Shown here piece by piece: positions 36,519-48,025 of a stretch of DNA of 64,000 nt; within the stretch, counting starts at the first letter, position 1, and the number at the start of each line of letters is the position of its first letter. The stretch covers positions 3,162,001 through 3,226,000 of the forward strand of contig CP075492.1 of NCBI GenBank assembly GCA_021613535.1, written 5' to 3'. The notes under the pieces were generated by a model. That model was not told the DNA's origin. It was given only the letters and a program-made list of their open reading frames with translations, and did no database searches. Position numbers and translations under genes: made by a program. The stretch is from Adineta vaga (Eukaryota; Rotifera).

Positions 36519-37509
36519 TCATTCTGCTGTGTTTAAAATCTCACTGTACTTTCCACCAACAGCTAATACTTTTCCATCTGTTAACAGAAATGCTGTGTGA
36601 GTGCCTTATATACAATTCAACACTCTTTAGATAATAACTACCATTGTGTCCACCAGTAACTAAAACTTGTCCGTTTCTTAATACGGATGCCGTATGTTTT
36701 CCACGTACGTAACTCATGTTACCAGTAGTTGTCCAATTTCCTGTTTCAGGATCATATAATTCAGCTGTAAGTAAAGAATTACCTCTTCCATAACCACCAG
36801 CAACTAATACTTTTCCATTTTTTAATAACGATGCTGTGTACCATATCAGATGAGAAGGAACATTTTGTTTTTTCATTTTTCTTAAATAGTGACGTTTACC
36901 AAGAGAGAAATCTTTATTGAAAACTCACCTAATTGCTGATTGCTAGATGTTGTTAAGACTACCGTTGTAGTTGAATTATGTGTCGCTATTCATCAAAATA
37001 GAATATTTCATGTAAATAAACAGAATACTTTCATTATCAAGTAGAGATTGGAATTAAATTTGATAAAAGGTTCGAGTTCGACATGAATATATGGTTTACT
37101 CACGTTTTACGATTGGTGGACAAATTCGTTGATTACTCATTGATATTGGGTAGCAAACAGAATGATCATAACATCAATGATGATGAACACAAATAGTGTC
37201 GGGCTGTATGCTGACATGTTTTATTTGCACTGGCACAAGGCATTAAGTTAGAACAAAACACTGCAAGAAAACCACAAACATCAGTATTATCAGCACTTGC
37301 TGTATGAAAACAGCCACAAGCACTATTCGTTGAACATCGATCATATTGAGCTACGCCGTCACATATTCGAGATTCTACTTGAACTATGAAAAAAAATTAA
37401 TTAATCATTTAATACATAGAATAGAATTGAAAATTGATTGTTAGAAAAAATAAAAGATAAAAATGAGTTTCATATACCTGAGAAGAATAAAAATGAAAGA
37501 ATAAATCAT
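36519..37509 (-). pseudogene. Secreted kelch-repeat gene, broken
   Basis: Signal-peptide exon (MIYSFIFILL, ATG at 37509); a Cys-rich exon (about 37115-37383; CDGVAQYDRCSTNSACGCF); a Thr/Ser-rich linker exon (about 36931-36988); and kelch repeats (TASLLKNGKVLVAGGY, AELYDPETGNWTTTG, ASVLRNGQVLVTGG). Lesions: a frameshift and TGA in the Cys-rich exon near 37185-37205, a frame mismatch entering the kelch exon, and a deletion near 36610 that removes most of a repeat before a last blade in another frame (LLTDGKVLAVGG). Kelch blades form a galactose-oxidase-like propeller. With at least three breaks this is most likely dead. Confidence 0.7.
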
Positions 37510-38404
37510 AGCTTGTAATGAAATGGTATGATATGATGAAAATGTCTATCAGCTTTTTATTTCTAACAGATAGATGCTATTTTAATCTGTATTACTCTTA
37601 TGTTAGAAAATAGATAATCAAATTCGATATTGTTTTTTAAGTGATTTCCTATGATGACAGAGAATATAATTTCCCTGGATTAAAATAGACTGATGAATAT
37701 TTTCTAAATACGTCATTGAAGGCTTTGCATTGTCATAAGCGTTAAATTCCACGTTAAGTATTTCAATAGTTATTTTCTCAATTCTATTTTGACTAATCCT
37801 TTTGTAAAATTGAAATAAACGACAACATTGTGAATATGTTTTTTGATCGAAGTTTTTGAAAATATTGATTAATTCTTCTCGATGTTCTCAATGTATACAA
37901 TCAATTGTGTTACATTAACAATGTTTATATTATTCGATAGAGAATTTCATGAGCTACAAAATGATACACATGAAGATTAAACCATCCATTGAAAGAGATT
38001 CACCTTAGTTCGAACTGATGGTTACCATCTTATAAAAATTTATTTGATCTTAAACACTTTGTGAAGTACTCATAATGCTTATAGACATAAATCTGAAGTT
38101 TCTCGAAGAATGATATGGGAAAAAATCAATTTAATACAGTAGGTTCAGTGCAAATAATATAATACTAATTCATTTTATTAATCGTTAATTGACTTCGATT
38201 GTGAACAGTTTATTCATATACTCATCCTGTATGTGGTTGATGCTTACGTTATATATTTTATAAAAGTCCTTTTCTTTTAAACTTGTGAGTGATTAGCGTA
38301 CCTACATCCGGATTTTTACGGATGTGAGAATAAAAAAGATCCACCCACAACCTTTAAAAATCTACATTGCAAAGCATAACAGAAAACTCAAGATAGATCT
38401 TTGA
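37510..38404. other. Intergenic with one telomere-like element
   Basis: No gene recognised. The only structured element is the hairpin at 38283-38353. Confidence 0.4.
38283..38353. repeat. Telomere-like element (degenerate)
   Basis: TTGTGAGTGATTAG ... CCTACATCCGGATTTTTACGG (itself a small CATCCG/CGGATG palindrome) ... TCCACCCACAACC. It lies 52 nt downstream of the stop of the gene at 38405-39508. Confidence 0.45.
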
Positions 38405-39508
38405 TTAAATTGTTGTTAAAATTGTATGAGCAATTTGAGATGAATTTGTCACTCGTCCGAAATAATCAGTTATACTTCTTGATTCAGCTTCTCGATTCAG
38501 TCCGCCGATAAAATCTGCACTATAAAAAAAATATTGCGATAAATTAAATAAAAATGGTACTATATGTGGAGACCAACGAATAGCAAAACGAACAATGAAT
38601 CGTCGTTTGAAATGATATTTTCTAATTATCATTTGTATCCGAGGAAGTTTATCATTATCAAATTTAAAAATTTTCGTGGTAACAAATGTATAAAATTTCA
38701 ATAAACCTGTATAAACTGCGACAATATACGCACAAATTGCAACGATAAACGAATAGATAACAACCATAGGAATTACATTTGTAAATATATATGGAAGAAG
38801 CATAGCACTAACAAATATAAATGTTATTGTTGATACAATCATCGATGGATAAAATATAATCTTCCCTAAAGTTCTTCGCCATTTTTTCTTTCGATTAATC
38901 AATGGAATATTATGATGTCTTTTATCGCGTAAAAGAATCATTTTAGAAATATATTCATATGCGAACATGGAAAATGGATCAAATAAATAATTATAAATTC
39001 GATAACCAAATAAATTGTAACAATTCCATACTGTTGCAAATTCACCTGACATACAATTCGCTTGAATAATACAATACCAAATTGCATGTGCAATTAATGG
39101 TGAACAAGCGAAAAGAAGATCAAATAAATCAAATGTTGGCTTTTGTTTATGTTCTTCTAAATCATCATCATTTGTTTTTAATAAGATTCCTTTTTGGTAA
39201 TTAAGAAGATAGATTGTTCGAATTCGAGAGCTACGTCTACGTGGAAGTGCAGGTGGAGCAGGCGCAGGGGGAGGAGGAGGAGGTGGTGGTGGTGGCGGTG
39301 GTGGGACTATTTGAAGATCAATAAAATCACTTGGTAATAACCATGTTCCACAAACTGCTCGATCCCAAAGACGAAAAGAAAATTCAAAAATGAAAAATTG
39401 TGATACAGCTATAAAATATGGTTGAATTCCTGTATTATCATCTCGAAATGTATAAAGTAATGGATTGGCATTTTGATAATTCGGTGGAATTGTATTAATT
39501 TCAGCCAT
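38405..39508 (-). CDS. Multipass membrane protein with a polyproline segment
   Basis: 367 residues, one exon. The N-terminal part is followed by a run of 13 prolines and an Ala/Pro stretch (about residues 69-87), then a basic patch (RRRSSRIR). At least four hydrophobic segments follow: LFDLLFACSPLIAHAIWYC, SMIVSTITFIFVSAMLLPYI, VVIYSFIVAICAYIVAVYTG and a C-terminal HIVPFLFNLSQYFF. I do not recognise the family. The proline run is encoded by a GGT/GGA-repeat-like tract (39266-39304 on the plus strand), so its length may vary. No lesion, and the ORF is long for such AT-rich DNA, so I take it as real. Confidence 0.7.
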   Translation of the reverse strand: MAEINTIPPNYQNANPLLYTFRDDNTGIQPYFIAVSQFFIFEFSFRLWDRAVCGTWLLPSDFIDLQIVPPPPPPPPPPPPPAPAPPALPRRRSSRIRTIYLLNYQKGILLKTNDDDLEEHKQKPTFDLFDLLFACSPLIAHAIWYCIIQANCMSGEFATVWNCYNLFGYRIYNYLFDPFSMFAYEYISKMILLRDKRHHNIPLINRKKKWRRTLGKIIFYPSMIVSTITFIFVSAMLLPYIFTNVIPMVVIYSFIVAICAYIVAVYTGLLKFYTFVTTKIFKFDNDKLPRIQMIIRKYHFKRRFIVRFAIRWSPHIVPFLFNLSQYFFYSADFIGGLNREAESRSITDYFGRVTNSSQIAHTILTTI

Positions 39509-39967
39509 AATTTTATTTAATTTTCGTGTCTTTATTCACGTATAATCTATATGAAAGGAAAATGTTATCTGATCCTTGATATCTTCAAGTCAAATATAAG
39601 GCCGTGATACGTCATTAGAACGAACGGAAGAGACAAAGATATGCGTCAATACGATGTTTATGATTATAGTATAGCATCAAGGCGCTATATATCATTAATG
39701 TGTATGCACATAAAAGACACGGCCATGAAGGAGGAAATATCGTTTATGAAAAATCAAAATTTTCATACATTACTCAGAGCTGATATTATATAGTTTGAGT
39801 CCGATTATTCTTCATCAAATCAGATACGTTTTTTTTTCTTCTCGGTGTACATCATCTGTAACACGTTGATACGTACCAAATAAGAATGATAAATAAATGA
39901 ACGAAATTTATAATTATCAAAAGATCGTTGAGCTAATAGAAAGTTTTCTGTCAAAGATTTAAAACAA

Positions 39968-40025
39968 TGGTGGGGTGGGTGTGGGTTTACATGAGGCTAC
40001 GCTTTTAAGGCTCACACACACGACC
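39968..40025. repeat. Telomere-like hairpin element
   Basis: GTGGGGTGGGTGTGGG on the left; CTCACACACACGACC on the right. Confidence 0.6.
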
Positions 40026-40764
40026 TTTCTTTTCGTAGAAAATTCTCATATTTCTGGTGTACTCGAAAAGTGAGCACACTATGCTATAATGGATCAGTGT
40101 GCCCGACTGGTCGGCCGTTTACACGATAACTTTTGAAAGAAGAGTCAGATCGTGGTGATATTTTCTGAGCAGTTCAGCCTCGACCATATCTTGGTCGAGT
40201 TCGAAGATGAGATTGATCCCTAACAACAAATACCGCGGTTATTAACGGTTTATTATTTGAGGTTTCGAACGGTGATTTTGCACCAAAAAAGTCAGACCTT
40301 TTATCAGGTTTTTCCACAACGCCCGAAACCGCGATAAGTCGTTATAATTCCTAATAATTTATATCTCATTTATATTTTTATTAAATTTTCTGAGATATCC
40401 ATGTTGATGATGTGCTATATGCGATGTATAAAATCATGTTTATCACTCATAGTCGTGATTAGTAAACTATAAACATAATCTATTCGAATAAAATCATTTC
40501 TGAAGGAAAATATACATTTATTAGGATATTTAGTTGATGAACCGCGGTATCGTGTGCTACGAAAAAGTCTAACTATTTGAAATATTATTACAGTTCTGAC
40601 TACATGTATGTCTATATACGTCAAAACACATGAGAATACTACTCAATATACTTATCTTGATTTCATCAATGGAAAAAACAGAATTGTTTCTATTTTTATC
40701 TCTGAAATTTTCCCATCTTATGGACATATTCTTACAAATGTTCATCGCAACGAAATTTGACTAA

Positions 40765-41041
40765 TACCCAGACAGATAGAATCGATAAAAAAACGACGTT
40801 CTTATGTTCGTTTTTTCCAACAGAACGTATATTTACTACGTTAAAAAAATATACTTTTGTACCCATATAAACGATGTTTTTTTTCTTTCAGACAGAAAAT
40901 AGCCGAAAACGACGTTTATACGGGTACAAAGGTGTATTTTTTAAAGTGGTAAATATGTTTTGTTGAAGAAAACCAACATAAGAATGTCTTTTTTTCTCGC
41001 GAAGCGTGTTTTTTTCTATCGATTTTGTTTGCCTGAGTATC
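40765..41041. mobile_element. Palindromic foldback MITE
   Basis: About 277 bp that is an imperfect inverted repeat over nearly its whole length. Outer ends: ATACCCAGACAGATAGAATC on the left and, read from the other strand, ATACTCAGGCAAACAAAATC on the right. Inner arms: TTCTTATGTTCG ... AAATATACTTTTGTACCC against the complement GGGTACAAAGGTGTATTTTT ... CATAAGAATG. It contains no ORF; mobilising transposase unknown. Confidence 0.7.
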
Positions 41042-41108
41042 TTTAAGATGTATTCATGTCTATTTTAAGTCAATATAATATTCGATTAAACAACATCAAA
41101 TGAAGATA

Positions 41109-43668
41109 TTAGAATCGTGTAGATAATGGTGGCGTAGGTGCAGTAACTTTGATCGATATCGTTGGCATATCTTCTTCAATTTTTATATTCTTTCTTTGTT
41201 TTTGTTGTTGTCTTTCATACACAGCGAGTTGTCGCCAACTGTCGATTAAAGTTTGTGCACTGTACTCAATTTCTTCTTGATCTTTCATTGAATCAAGTAA
41301 ACCTCGATGTCTACCCATACACATGACTAATATTAATATTATCTTGCTTGATGTACTAAGTGCCGTAGCAAGACCTGGTGATGTAGATGAAAAACCCATA
41401 GAAAGACCACAACCACCAAAAGCACTGATAACTTCAAATATAATTCGAAATACTGTGATACGTGGATTACTTGGAATGACAAGAGATTTTTCCAAAGCAC
41501 AAATAAGAAAAATAAAAATAAATAACCATGTTCGAGTTGATATAAGAAGACTAAATAAACCAAGAATAAAATGTCGACAACAAATTATCAATAAGAGTTT
41601 CATTCGAAGAATAGATATATGTAAACTTTGTGTACCACTACTCCGAGAACCTGTACTTAAATGGCGTTGATAACGTTGTTCATTGAAATAATTTACTGAT
41701 GTTTCAGTTTTATCCGATGGTAAAATTTTCGTAAAATATCTTTTTGCTTGTGCTTTTGTAATTGAACCTTGTCGTAAAAGATAATCTTTCATTTGATTAA
41801 CTGGTAAAAAGAGTTCAATACTTGGACTGTTGACTGTAGTGTACAAGTTTATTATGAAATTTTTCTGATGTTTGAAGTAATATCCATTCCATTTCAAATG
41901 GTGTTTCATTTATTGTACATAACTAAAAATGTGTCACAGTATCATTCACTTCTATTCTACTATGTTAACTAGATGATAGGTGATATATGATTTTTCTTTC
42001 GTTCTGTAACTTTGACATCTGTCAAAAGGAATAACATATGTTTCTTTTTTATTTGGAATTTTTTTCTTAATTGACTCATCGATTGTACATGCTCTCTATA
42101 GATTTTTTCATAAAAAAATCATCTATTAGATTTGTCATAGAATAATAAACATACCATCTGAGGTTTGATACTCATTAAAACAACAAAAAAGATTAACGTT
42201 GCTGCAGCAAGTTGCTCAAATTAATTGTTGCATAGCCTAAAACAAGGTGTTATCTTTCTAATATTTCATTTTAACATCGATAATTTACCTCCAAAACGAG
42301 TATTAATTGTTTGAAACATAAGTATCAAAAAACGTTGTCCTTCTTTATACATTGCCAAGTTCGGATTGTTAAAATCGAGTATCAAAGCTATGGTTATTCC
42401 AACTAAATAATAAACGAGAAATAAAGAAAGAAACTATTTTGTGTATAGTTACTTACGTATATGCATTAAAATAGTAATAGTTACATAAAGTCGTGTTTGA
42501 ATCGATGGAAATATTACAGTCGATAGACGATGATTATTAAGTAAAATATAATCAAAATAGATTTTGTATTTCCATCTAAAACAAAATTCTATTAACAATA
42601 ACTGTATCAATGACTATTTACGGCATAAGAGATTTCATTAAAGTAACAATTCCACGAAGAATAGCTGGAAATAATGATGTACCAGACATGACGATCAACA
42701 TGATGATAATATTCATAAAAATATCATTAACAAATAAAATAATACCATTATTCCTAAGAAAAAAAAGGTTTTCAAATTTAATAAATAATTAAATATCTAT
42801 TCATAGATGTTTTTGTTTGAGTTCGTTACCAGACGGATAGACCATTTTGATTGAAACCGCTCACACTGATAACTAATGAGGCGTAGAATGGATTAATTGT
42901 TACATTTGCTTGTGACAAATCATTTGAATCATAATGATATTTCAACCAAAAACCAATGGAAAGAAACGAGAAAAGATAAATAATAAAACAAGTTGAAAGA
43001 ATTAATATAATCAAAATAATATGAGATGTTATTCGAAGATCTTTTCGATTAGGTAATTCTTGAAGATGTTTTTCTAGAACGGGATCGATTGTATTGTGAC
43101 GAATGAATTTTGTCCAGGTAATGTATTAATTTCAACTACTGATATGATAATGATACATCTTCTATATTATTTGTTTCTCGTTTAGCTTGATAAATTTTAA
43201 TTACAATCGCTGGAATCGTACTTATCGTAATACCTATTTGCAATAAAAATGTTATCTCATGTCATTTCATTGACCTACTTACCTGATATCAATGACTATG
43301 AGTAATATGATTTGTGATGATTTTTTAAATATTGAAAATTGATATGTTTGTAATCCACATGTAAATACACATGTAGCACTAATAAACCAACAATCAATAA
43401 AAGGTATTTGTTTGTCTTCAATAAACCAAATAATTGCACCAAAAACTAATGCATTGATAAAGAAAACACTAAGATGTATGTAGAAGTAATGTCGCATACG
43501 CCATTGATAAGTATTCCAGAGTTTAGAAAATTTTGAACGCCAATTAGTTACTGGTATGATTGCATGTGTACTTGCATTAATCATATCACTATCTGATTGA
43601 ATAACATTACGTTGACTATCATTTTCAGTTGCAAATGATTCTTCTCTAACAAATCCTAAATTCAGCAT
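41109..43668 (-). pseudogene. TRK/HKT-type potassium transporter, frame-broken
   Basis: Seven or so exons on the minus strand. N-terminal part (43284-43668) with a membrane-pore-membrane segment (IPFIDCWFISATCVFTCGLQ); a loop exon; a second pore (NPFYASLVISVSGFNQNGLS); then exons with NNGIILFVND and MSGTSLFPAILRGI, NTRFGG, and LAAATLIFFVVLMSIKPQM. The last exon (41109-41922) holds a third pore (FGGCGLSMGFSSTSPG) and the family signature CMGRHRGL. These are the repeated pore units of TRK K+ transporters (fungal Trk1, bacterial TrkH). Lesions: wrong phase at the first splice, a stop and frame change near 43110-43125, a 1-nt loss near 42217 (TTTGAG to TTGAG), and a frame change near 41840. Either a pseudogene or a sequence with several indel errors. 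Confidence 0.78.
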
Positions 43669-44165
43669 TGTTTAAGTTATTGAAATTGACTTCTTTTATG
43701 AAATACTATTCTGACAGGAATATAAATAGTGAAGTTTTTTGTTTATCTTTCTTTATATTAACTCGATTCAATATTTTTTTACTTGAGGCAATTATATAAT
43801 AAGTAAGAAATATAAATAATATTTATTTGTATAGAGAATACCTACTGATTAATATTTAAAGTTTTGACAAGAACAAGACTAACGGGTATATTATATTGTT
43901 ATTATAAAACTAATTCGTATTGATCCATTTCGATCACAATCATAATACTTATATGTTATTTTAAACAGAAATAATATTATAATTAATTCTTTTCTTTTTG
44001 TATTCTATTGGAACGGAACGATATGAGGTAAAGAAGAATACTTTTTAATGAATATGCTACAATTACTCGCAGAACTGAACATGAGTCGTATAGTTCTATC
44101 TAATCTTGAACAATTATAAATAATTCTTCTTTACTTTATAATTAGTCAGTTTATGATATTAAAAT
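43669..44165. other. Intergenic spacer
   Basis: AT-rich, nothing recognised. Confidence 0.4.
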
Positions 44166-45253
44166 TCAATAACGCAAATATCGTATAAAATAAGCATCTT
44201 GATCAATATTTTCATCACTAAATGCAGTAGTTTCTGGTTGAATTTGATTTTTCCTCCAACAACACAACTTTTTTATTTGTTTCCAACATTTTTTCTCCAG
44301 AACATATTTCACTTGTCGACGATATCGTGTTGATATAATTAAAAATAGATAAAAACTAATCTAGAACATATCAGCTATTTTCTTTTTCTATAATAAACAA
44401 AATGAAATCTTACTGCAGCATTAATGTTAACCAATGAATAAAAAATTGTTTGAATTAATCGTTCAATTGCAGATCGTACTTGATCGATTTGTTTAGGATC
44501 AATATTAATTGCATAAACACGATGAATTGCATATGGTAATTGACATATAACATAAGCTATGACACGAACTAAAACCATTGCAGTTATTTGATGATCAAAT
44601 CGACGACGTTCAAGTGAAATTTGTCGACGAATAACTCGACGAACATTTTCATAAGCAAGTAAACTAAATGCTGAAGAAATAAAAACTGGTAAAAAACCAG
44701 AAAGAAATGGAAAATAGAAATATTTTGCATATTGACTCCATATTGGATTTAATAAAATACATCCTAATAATGGATGACTTTCAGTATAAATACCATATAG
44801 AATACTATGAAATATACTAAATGAAATACTTATAGAAACTAAATATCGAGCTGTTGTTAATGTATACATTTGTCTGATATGTAAACGATTATTGGTTAAA
44901 AAAAATTGATCACAAGCAGATAAACATATCATACAAGATGTTGTTAGTACGGATGTTTGAAATATAAAAAGTCGTAATTTACACCAAGTAAATGTAGTTG
45001 CAATCGTAATATCACCATATACTAATGGTACAACTGTTATAATAGAAGTCATTAATCCACACATAAAATTTGAAATTGATTCAATAATAAAATATAAAAT
45101 ACATCGATTTGTTCGAAAAGGTTTTAATTGAAGAAATACAAAGATATTTAATGTATTACCAAGAAATGCAGTAATACTTGTTATAGAATTTGAATATAAT
45201 GTATATTGAGAAACAATATTTAAAATTATTGTTGATGTTGAATTTGTAGTCAT
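44166..45253 (-). CDS. Orphan rhodopsin-like G-protein-coupled receptor
   Basis: Two exons (44414-45253 and 44166-44360; intron 53 nt, phase 0) give 344 residues. Seven helices: TM1 with FLGNTLNIFVFLQL, TM2 FIIESISNFMCGL, Cys in FTWCKLRLF before TM3, CLSACDQFF at the end of TM3 in place of DRY, Cys in LLGCILLNP in loop 2, TM6 with CQLPYAIHRVYA, TM7 FYSLVNINAA continuing into ISFYLFLIIS. The tail is Cys- and Lys-rich (KKCWKQIKKLCCWRKN), so palmitoylation is possible. The exon junction within TM7 is shared with the receptor at 33595-34601. Intact. Related to the two pseudogenes at 12417 and 16724 by TM1 and TM3 sequence style. Ligand unknown. Confidence 0.85.
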
Positions 45254-46056
45254 GATAAACTATCTGTTGTTTTATTATGAAAATAATGGCGACTGATTCT
45301 CTGTTCTAATCAGATTAAATTGTCAAAATAAGAAATGCCCAGAGATTATATTTTCATGCGACATGGATTTTGTGACTTTTATGACAGGAGAATTAATTAT
45401 AAAATTGATTCACTAACCATAAATAAAAATTTCTTTTGAATAACTGAAAAAATAAAATAAAATAATGGTTGAAGAAATCATGTAAAGTTCTGAAATAGAT
45501 TAGTATCAGAGGACATTTTCTATCATAGAAAGGATGGATGAGTGAATGTAAGTACACAATATACAAAAAAATGTCCATACAGCTGAAAGACTATCATAAT
45601 CAATTAGATCGACTTGAAAGTACATGAAGAGAAATTTCTTCCTGAAAATGAACTTAATGAGAAAAAAATAACATTGATTGTGAATGTATGTGAAAGATTT
45701 TTTCAAACTGGATTTATTTATCACAAAAACATTGATATAGATCGAATTATCGTTTTTCTTGAGGGTGTGGGTGTGGGTACTCCTATCTTCTATCACTCCA
45801 CACCTACACCCATATGACAAAAACCCTTTCAAATATAATTGGGTCATAAGAAGTAAAGTCACATAGCAGTGAGAATATGAATAATCGATGAATCGGACAT
45901 ATACATATATTGACAATCTCATGTTTATTTTATTTTGCATCAATGAAAACAGGAAAATATTATCTATTCATCGAGGGATTGCAAAAATACATAAAGTTCT
46001 ATTAATCATATGGTGTGTAGATGTCCACTGGTTCTTTTCGAATAGTGTAATGATCA
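45254..46056. other. Intergenic with a telomere-like hairpin
   Basis: No gene supported. The long minus-strand ORF over 45506-45943 runs through the hairpin element and has no protein-like features. Confidence 0.4.
45759..45814. repeat. Telomere-like hairpin element
   Basis: One of the cleanest members: TTGAGGGTGTGGGTGTGGG, a 25-nt loop, then CTCCACACCTACACCC. Confidence 0.7.
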
Positions 46057-46327
46057 TCATTCTTTAAAACCAAGTTTCATAAAGCATTTCGAGCTTTCAT
46101 CATTAAAATGATAATGAACTAGGTAAGAAAATGAAAGTATTATATTGCAGTAGAGTAATGACATTTCACATGCTTCTACAAAAGGTACTTACCATCTTTT
46201 GTATCCTTGAATAGACATAGCCAACAGAAATATGTATCACATGTGCATTGCGTTGCATTACAATCTTCGTCCTTCCAACAGGGTTGTTTACATTTTGGGT
46301 TTGGACACAATTTAATGGGTAGGTTAC
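46057..46327 (-). CDS. Small Cys-rich (knottin-like) protein, 5' exon not found
   Basis: Two exons in phase: 46193-46327 and 46057-46118, about 65 residues. The first encodes a dense cysteine pattern (KLCPNPKCKQPCWKDEDC, then CTCDTYFCWLC), the second VHYHFNDESSKCFMKLG and the stop. The spacing suggests a disulfide-knotted secreted domain; it is somewhat like WAP or knottin modules but I cannot assign it. A signal-peptide exon should lie upstream (phase 1 donor expected) and was not identified. No functional claim is made. Confidence 0.5.
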
Positions 46328-47105
46328 CTATAGAAAGACTTATTTTATATTCTGCTTATCAAAAAAGATATTTCATCGTTTTAAAATAAGAATTCCAGCA
46401 GTTGACGTCGGTAAGTTTATCTCGAAACCTGATTGAAAAATTACTAAATCCAGACAAAATATCGTACGAAACGAATGGTTTCCGAGACTAGAATATCGTG
46501 ACTGTATTCAACGATTGGTTATGTATTCATTTTCTATAGGAAAGAATGGGTGGGTGTGGGTGAAGGTGTCTCTTCCCTATTCACATCCACACCCACCCTC
46601 AACATCACCAATATAGAGAACTGGCATTAATCAAAACCTAATTCACAGTTTTAATAAGTTTCGTTAGATTACGTACTAATTGTGATCTTACTAGACAATT
46701 TGTTACTTCGCTCGTCTCGTTTCTAGCTTTCTTATCTCTTATATGTTATGTACATAGAAATGAATAAGCATGCTTGTTTACATACACTGCATGCATGATA
46801 GTTGTCTCTTTATGCAAACAGACACCAACCTTTTTTTCTTGTCTTTTCTTTTCTATAATTCTTTTCGCCGAACGAATATGTAAGTATGTGTTTTGTATAA
46901 GAACGATACGATTATTGAAAGGAAGAAACAAACAAAAGCGACGTGTCATTAGTGTAAGTATATCTTGTATAAAAAATCGTTACATATAGTTGCTTATTCT
47001 CTTTTAAATCATTTTAGGTACCATTTGGAGCAGATTAGTCTATGGTTGGGGTACCCGATACAATCAATTCATCGATGAAAAATCACGGAATTATTTTAAA
47101 AGACT
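46328..47105. other. Intergenic with a telomere-like hairpin
   Basis: Besides the hairpin at 46546-46603, no gene recognised. A TGACGTC half-palindrome is near 46401. Confidence 0.4.
46546..46603. repeat. Telomere-like hairpin element
   Basis: ATGGGTGGGTGTGGGTGAAGG, short loop CTTCCC, then TCACATCCACACCCACCCTC. Both arms are well kept. Confidence 0.7.
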
Positions 47106-47708
47106 ATGGAAGACATCGGGAGTACCATACTGAAATTTGTAGAAACAATATCAAATACAATATGGACTGTAATACCTCCACTAAAAAGGAAGACAAATGG
47201 TTCGTTATGTTTTTATGCAAATGTGGATTCCGATACGGAAGATATGCACATGCTTCACCATAATAATCTTCTTAAAGAATTTGAAGATATTACTGGTTCT
47301 GAGCCTGACAACATCTTGAGGATTGCAGTGTATAGAGTACCGTTGAATCCATTGGAACCTTATCTTAAAATGTTCTACCATGCGTATCTAGTATTAGAAA
47401 CTGAAAGATGGTATTACTCGTTGGAAACAACATCGGAAAAGATCACACTGCAACGATCAACGAAGCTCGAAAATGTTCGCGATATGTACGAAAGAAAATC
47501 CCGATGTGGTGGTAGTGAACCTGAACTCATAATTAGAGCAAATGGCAAAAAATCTATCAAAGAAGTAATGGAATATCTCCACAAAAATAATCGTCTTAAT
47601 GTTAACTATAATTGGTTTGTGGAAAACTGCAAGGACATGGCCAAATGGATTTTTGACAACTTCAACTCAGAAGGAAAAGAATTCGACCTCAAATACACGA
47701 AATATTAG
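47106..47708 (+). CDS. Possible permuted papain-fold (LRAT/PPPDE-like) protein
   Basis: 200 residues from the ATG at 47106, one exon. The second half has a His in FYHAYLVLETERWYYSLE and a Cys in YNWFVENCKDMAKWIFDNF about 115 residues later. His followed by Asn-Cys at the start of a helix is the arrangement of circularly permuted papain-like folds (LRAT, PPPDE, NlpC/P60-related). The His-to-Cys order and the YNxxxxNC motif are the only evidence; no profile search was possible. No signal peptide, no membrane segment; cytosolic by default. An overlapping ORF from 47042 in another frame is a shadow. Confidence 0.6.
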   Translation: MEDIGSTILKFVETISNTIWTVIPPLKRKTNGSLCFYANVDSDTEDMHMLHHNNLLKEFEDITGSEPDNILRIAVYRVPLNPLEPYLKMFYHAYLVLETERWYYSLETTSEKITLQRSTKLENVRDMYERKSRCGGSEPELIIRANGKKSIKEVMEYLHKNNRLNVNYNWFVENCKDMAKWIFDNFNSEGKEFDLKYTKY

Positions 47709-48025
47709 CCACATTTTCTTACATATTCATATCCCGTTGAGTACAAAATATATATTCTCTCGCATCTCCATTAATTCTTTGTCCATTTCGCTTCTAAGGA
47801 TCTTTTGTTTCTCAATAAAACTCATTCTATTTTCGGTAACACGCAAAATTTCTCTTGAGAGTGTATAATTTAAGACACAGTTGTACTAAACCACTACATG
47901 CTCACCTCACTCATGAACTTCAAATGAATTGTTATATTCATATATTATTCAAACAAAAGTTTTACATATGCAGTTTATTATAAGAGAATGACAATGTCAG
48001 GATGAGTATGAAAGAAAACGATAGT
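47709..48025. other. Spacer between convergent genes
   Basis: 3' flanks of the papain-fold-like gene (plus) and the FG-GAP gene (minus); nothing else seen. Confidence 0.4.

Larger units (their letters stand above)
39509..41108. other. Intergenic with a telomere-like element and a palindromic MITE
   Basis: No protein gene. Besides the two listed repeats, 40080-40380 is less AT-rich and contains imperfect inverted pieces (CTCGACCATATCTTGGTCGAG; CCGCGGTTATTAACGG and AACCGCGATAAG), possibly another non-autonomous element that I cannot define. Confidence 0.4.

Noticed and set aside
39266-39304. GGA/GGT repeat as a microsatellite
   Set aside because: It encodes the polyproline run of the minus-strand membrane protein; noted there.
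45506-45943. 145-codon minus-strand ORF
   Set aside because: Reads through a telomere-like hairpin (the THTHTL stretch) and lacks any recognisable feature.
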